Shown piece by piece: positions 15,396 through 17,066 of a stretch of 17,066 nucleotides of DNA (the stretch's first letter is position 1; each line of letters opens with the position of its first letter). This DNA comes from Bacteroidetes bacterium UBA3022. GTDB taxonomy: Bacteria; Bacteroidota; Bacteroidia; Chitinophagales; BACL12. The stretch spans positions 1 through 17,066 of the forward strand of contig DDYY01000017.1 in the NCBI GenBank assembly GCA_002346225.1, written 5' to 3'. The position numbers and the translations under genes are program-made. The notes beneath the pieces were generated by a model, which saw only the letters and a program-made list of their open reading frames with translations, made no database searches and had not been told where the DNA came from.

Positions 15396-16898
15396 ATGCC
15401 CAATGAGTTGTTTCATCAGAATGAGCTGCAGGTATATAATACCCTGACGCGCAGCAAGGAAGTGTTCCGTCCCTTACATCCGCCATTTGTTGGCCTGTAT
15501 GTCTGCGGACCTACGGTGTACAGTGAACCCCATCTGGGCAACTGCCGCACCTTTGTTTCCTTCGATGTCATCAACCGCTACCTGCGCCATCTGGGGTATA
15601 AGGTGCGCTACGTGCGGAATATCACCGATGCCGGTCATATTGAAAGCACTGCCGGAGATGCCGGGGACCGCATCAGCGAACAGGCTAAAATCGAGTCGGT
15701 GGAGCCCATGGAAATCGTACAGAAGTATTCCAATGCCTTTCGGCAGATTATGGCGCGGTTCAATACGCTGCCCCCTGATATCGAGCCGACTGCTACGGGT
15801 CATATTATCGAGCAGATTGAAATGACCAAGGCCATCATTGAAAGTGGATATGGCTATGAAGTAGATGGAAACGTATTCTTCGATGTGGAGCGTTTTTCCA
15901 AAGATCATCCCTATACCCAGTTGTCGGGTCGCAACCTGGATGAAATGCTTAACAATACCCGCGATTTGGGTGGACAGCAATTGAAACGCGGTCGACTCGA
16001 TTTTGCCCTATGGATAAAAGCCAAACCCGAACATCTTCAGCACTGGCCAAGTCCCTGGGGGGAAGGTTACCCGGGCTGGCATATCGAATGTTCTGCCATG
16101 AGTACGAAATACCTCGGCAAAGAATTTGATATTCACGGCGGTGGACTGGATCTCATTCCTACCCACCACACCAATGAAGTGGCACAGAGCATTGCCTGTA
16201 ATCACACCCAGCCGGTGAAGTACTGGTTGCATACCAATATGCTCACTGTCAACGGACAGAAAATGAGTAAGAGCCTGGGCAACAGCTTCCTTCCCGAAGA
16301 ATTATTTAGCGGTACCCATCCTTTGCTCGACAGGGGGTATAGCCCAATGACTGTGCGCTATTTCATGCTGCAGGCGCATTACAGCAGTACGCTCGACTTT
16401 ACCAATGAAGCCCTGCAGGCTGCAGAAAAAGGATATAAAAAAATGATGTCGGTAGTGCGGCATTTACAATCGGTTGTGCCATCGGGTACCGTAGATGCCG
16501 AACAAGTGCGCGCAGTAAATGCCTGCATGGTTGGCATGTACAACGGCATGAACAACGACTTCAATACCGCCATGGCTTTTGCCGCCATCAATGAGGTAGC
16601 AGGGCTTATCAATACCTGGGCGAATGCGGGGAAAGGTAAGGCCGATATAGATGCAGATACACTAATGCGCTTGCAGGAGACCATCACCGTTTTCGTATAT
16701 GATATTTTCGGATTAAAAGAAGAGACTGCTGCCGGCGGAGAAGTGCTTGGTGGCGTGATGAACCTGGTTATTGACATTCGAAAAGAAGCAAGAGAAAAGC
16801 GCGATTTCGCCATTTCCGATAAAATCCGCGATACCCTCCAGACAGTGGGCATCACTTTGAAGGACAGCAAGGATGGAACTACCTGGGAACAATCCTGA
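15396..16898 (+). CDS. cysS: Cysteinyl-tRNA synthetase
   Basis: CysRS charges tRNA-Cys with cysteine in the cytoplasm. It is a class Ia synthetase with HLGN (46-49) as the HIGH motif and KMSKS at 289-293. The zinc site that selects cysteine is complete: C37 (VCGPTVY), C232 (IECSAMS), H257 and E261 (HHTNE), with the same C-to-H and H-to-E spacing (25 and 4) as the E. coli enzyme. The C-terminal part (from about 350) is the helical DALR/anticodon-binding region. The 500-residue length is normal. A promoter-like element just before the ATG suggests independent transcription although the preceding operon is only 27 bases away. The 3' end overlaps the next gene by 26 bases. Confidence 0.97.
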   Translation: MPNELFHQNELQVYNTLTRSKEVFRPLHPPFVGLYVCGPTVYSEPHLGNCRTFVSFDVINRYLRHLGYKVRYVRNITDAGHIESTAGDAGDRISEQAKIESVEPMEIVQKYSNAFRQIMARFNTLPPDIEPTATGHIIEQIEMTKAIIESGYGYEVDGNVFFDVERFSKDHPYTQLSGRNLDEMLNNTRDLGGQQLKRGRLDFALWIKAKPEHLQHWPSPWGEGYPGWHIECSAMSTKYLGKEFDIHGGGLDLIPTHHTNEVAQSIACNHTQPVKYWLHTNMLTVNGQKMSKSLGNSFLPEELFSGTHPLLDRGYSPMTVRYFMLQAHYSSTLDFTNEALQAAEKGYKKMMSVVRHLQSVVPSGTVDAEQVRAVNACMVGMYNGMNNDFNTAMAFAAINEVAGLINTWANAGKGKADIDADTLMRLQETITVFVYDIFGLKEETAAGGEVLGGVMNLVIDIRKEAREKRDFAISDKIRDTLQTVGITLKDSKDGTTWEQS

Positions 16899-17066
16899 GC
16901 AGCAGGCATTCAACCGGGAAGCAGCTGGATACGACCGTTATTTTTCGGAATCAGCCATTGGCAGCAACCAGCGAACTCTGGTGTGGCACTGGTTGCAAAA
17001 GCATATCCGTCCTTCATCCACGATACTCGAACTCAATGGAGGTACAGGCGTGGATGCGGAATACCT
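16873..17066 (+). CDS. Class I SAM-dependent methyltransferase, 5' part (runs off the window)
   Basis: From the ATG at 16873 the frame stays open to the window end (64 full codons). The peptide has AAGYDRYFSESAIG at about 17-30, an R-x-x-V-W helix, and then ILELNGGTGVDAEYL near 50-64, a clear SAM-binding motif I (hydrophobic-E-L-x-x-GTG-x-D). This is the start of a Rossmann-fold methyltransferase of the kind whose N-terminus reads A-x-x-YD-x-x-F. The substrate cannot be told. The start lies 26 bases inside cysS in another frame; no later ATG exists before the conserved region, so the overlap is probably real and implies coupling with cysS. Confidence 0.75.
   Translation, partial: MELPGNNPEQQAFNREAAGYDRYFSESAIGSNQRTLVWHWLQKHIRPSSTILELNGGTGVDAEY

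Noticed and set aside
1..17066. Search for tRNA/rRNA genes, CRISPR arrays, insertion sequences, phage or defence genes
   Set aside because: Nearly all sequence is taken up by housekeeping or envelope genes of uniform character; no direct-repeat array, transposase motif or RNA-gene pattern was seen by eye.

Overview
The window reads as an ordinary, densely coded chromosome segment of a Bacteroidota bacterium, probably from the Chitinophagales/Sphingobacteriia side of the phylum (the finer placement is inference). Four things point there: a PorP/SprF-type outer-membrane protein of the type IX secretion/gliding family; several matches to the Bacteroidota -7 promoter element TAnnTTTG; the gene order small membrane protein - mutL - rhomboid - rhomboid - endonuclease/exonuclease/phosphatase protein, an arrangement I associate with this phylum; and a NagZ-like glycosidase fused to a beta-lactamase-fold domain. 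I see no tRNA, rRNA, CRISPR array, insertion sequence, integrase or phage gene, and no gene-free stretch above 300 bases.

Layout. Bases 1-47 look like the 3' end of an unidentified gene. Bases 172-2633 hold two translationally coupled cytoplasmic zinc metallopeptidases, an M3 oligoendopeptidase and a YgjP/DUF45-type protein. Convergent to them on the minus strand (2635-4337) is a two-gene unit of a PorP/SprF protein followed by a small secreted MORN/YwqK-like protein. rlmN (23S rRNA/tRNA adenine-C2 methyltransferase) follows at 4453-5496 with a TTG start. On the minus strand lie a TPR - transmembrane - class III adenylate cyclase (5604-7418) and, upstream of it, a 982-residue secreted NagZ/beta-lactamase-fold fusion (7500-10448). 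From about 10580 everything is on the plus strand: a tail-anchored 81-residue protein, mutL, two different rhomboid proteases, a membrane-anchored EEP-family protein, cysS, and the 5' part of a SAM-dependent methyltransferase that runs off the window.

How the genes may work together. The plus-strand block 10633-15368 is very tightly packed (gaps or overlaps of +10, +6, -1 and -4 bases) and is probably one operon, joining mismatch repair to membrane proteolysis by position rather than by an evident shared pathway. cysS carries its own -7 element. The fusion protein combines, in one polypeptide, the two activities that Bacillus subtilis encodes as the adjacent genes nagZ and amiE for muropeptide rescue. 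The cyclase indicates cAMP signalling from a protein with a large TPR sensor outside the inner membrane.

I found no clearly new system. The observations most worth checking are: promoter elements so close to start codons that mutL, cysS and perhaps rlmN mRNAs would be leaderless; MutL with a damaged endonuclease motif; the NagZ/amidase-like fusion; and the PorP/SprF plus MORN-like pair.
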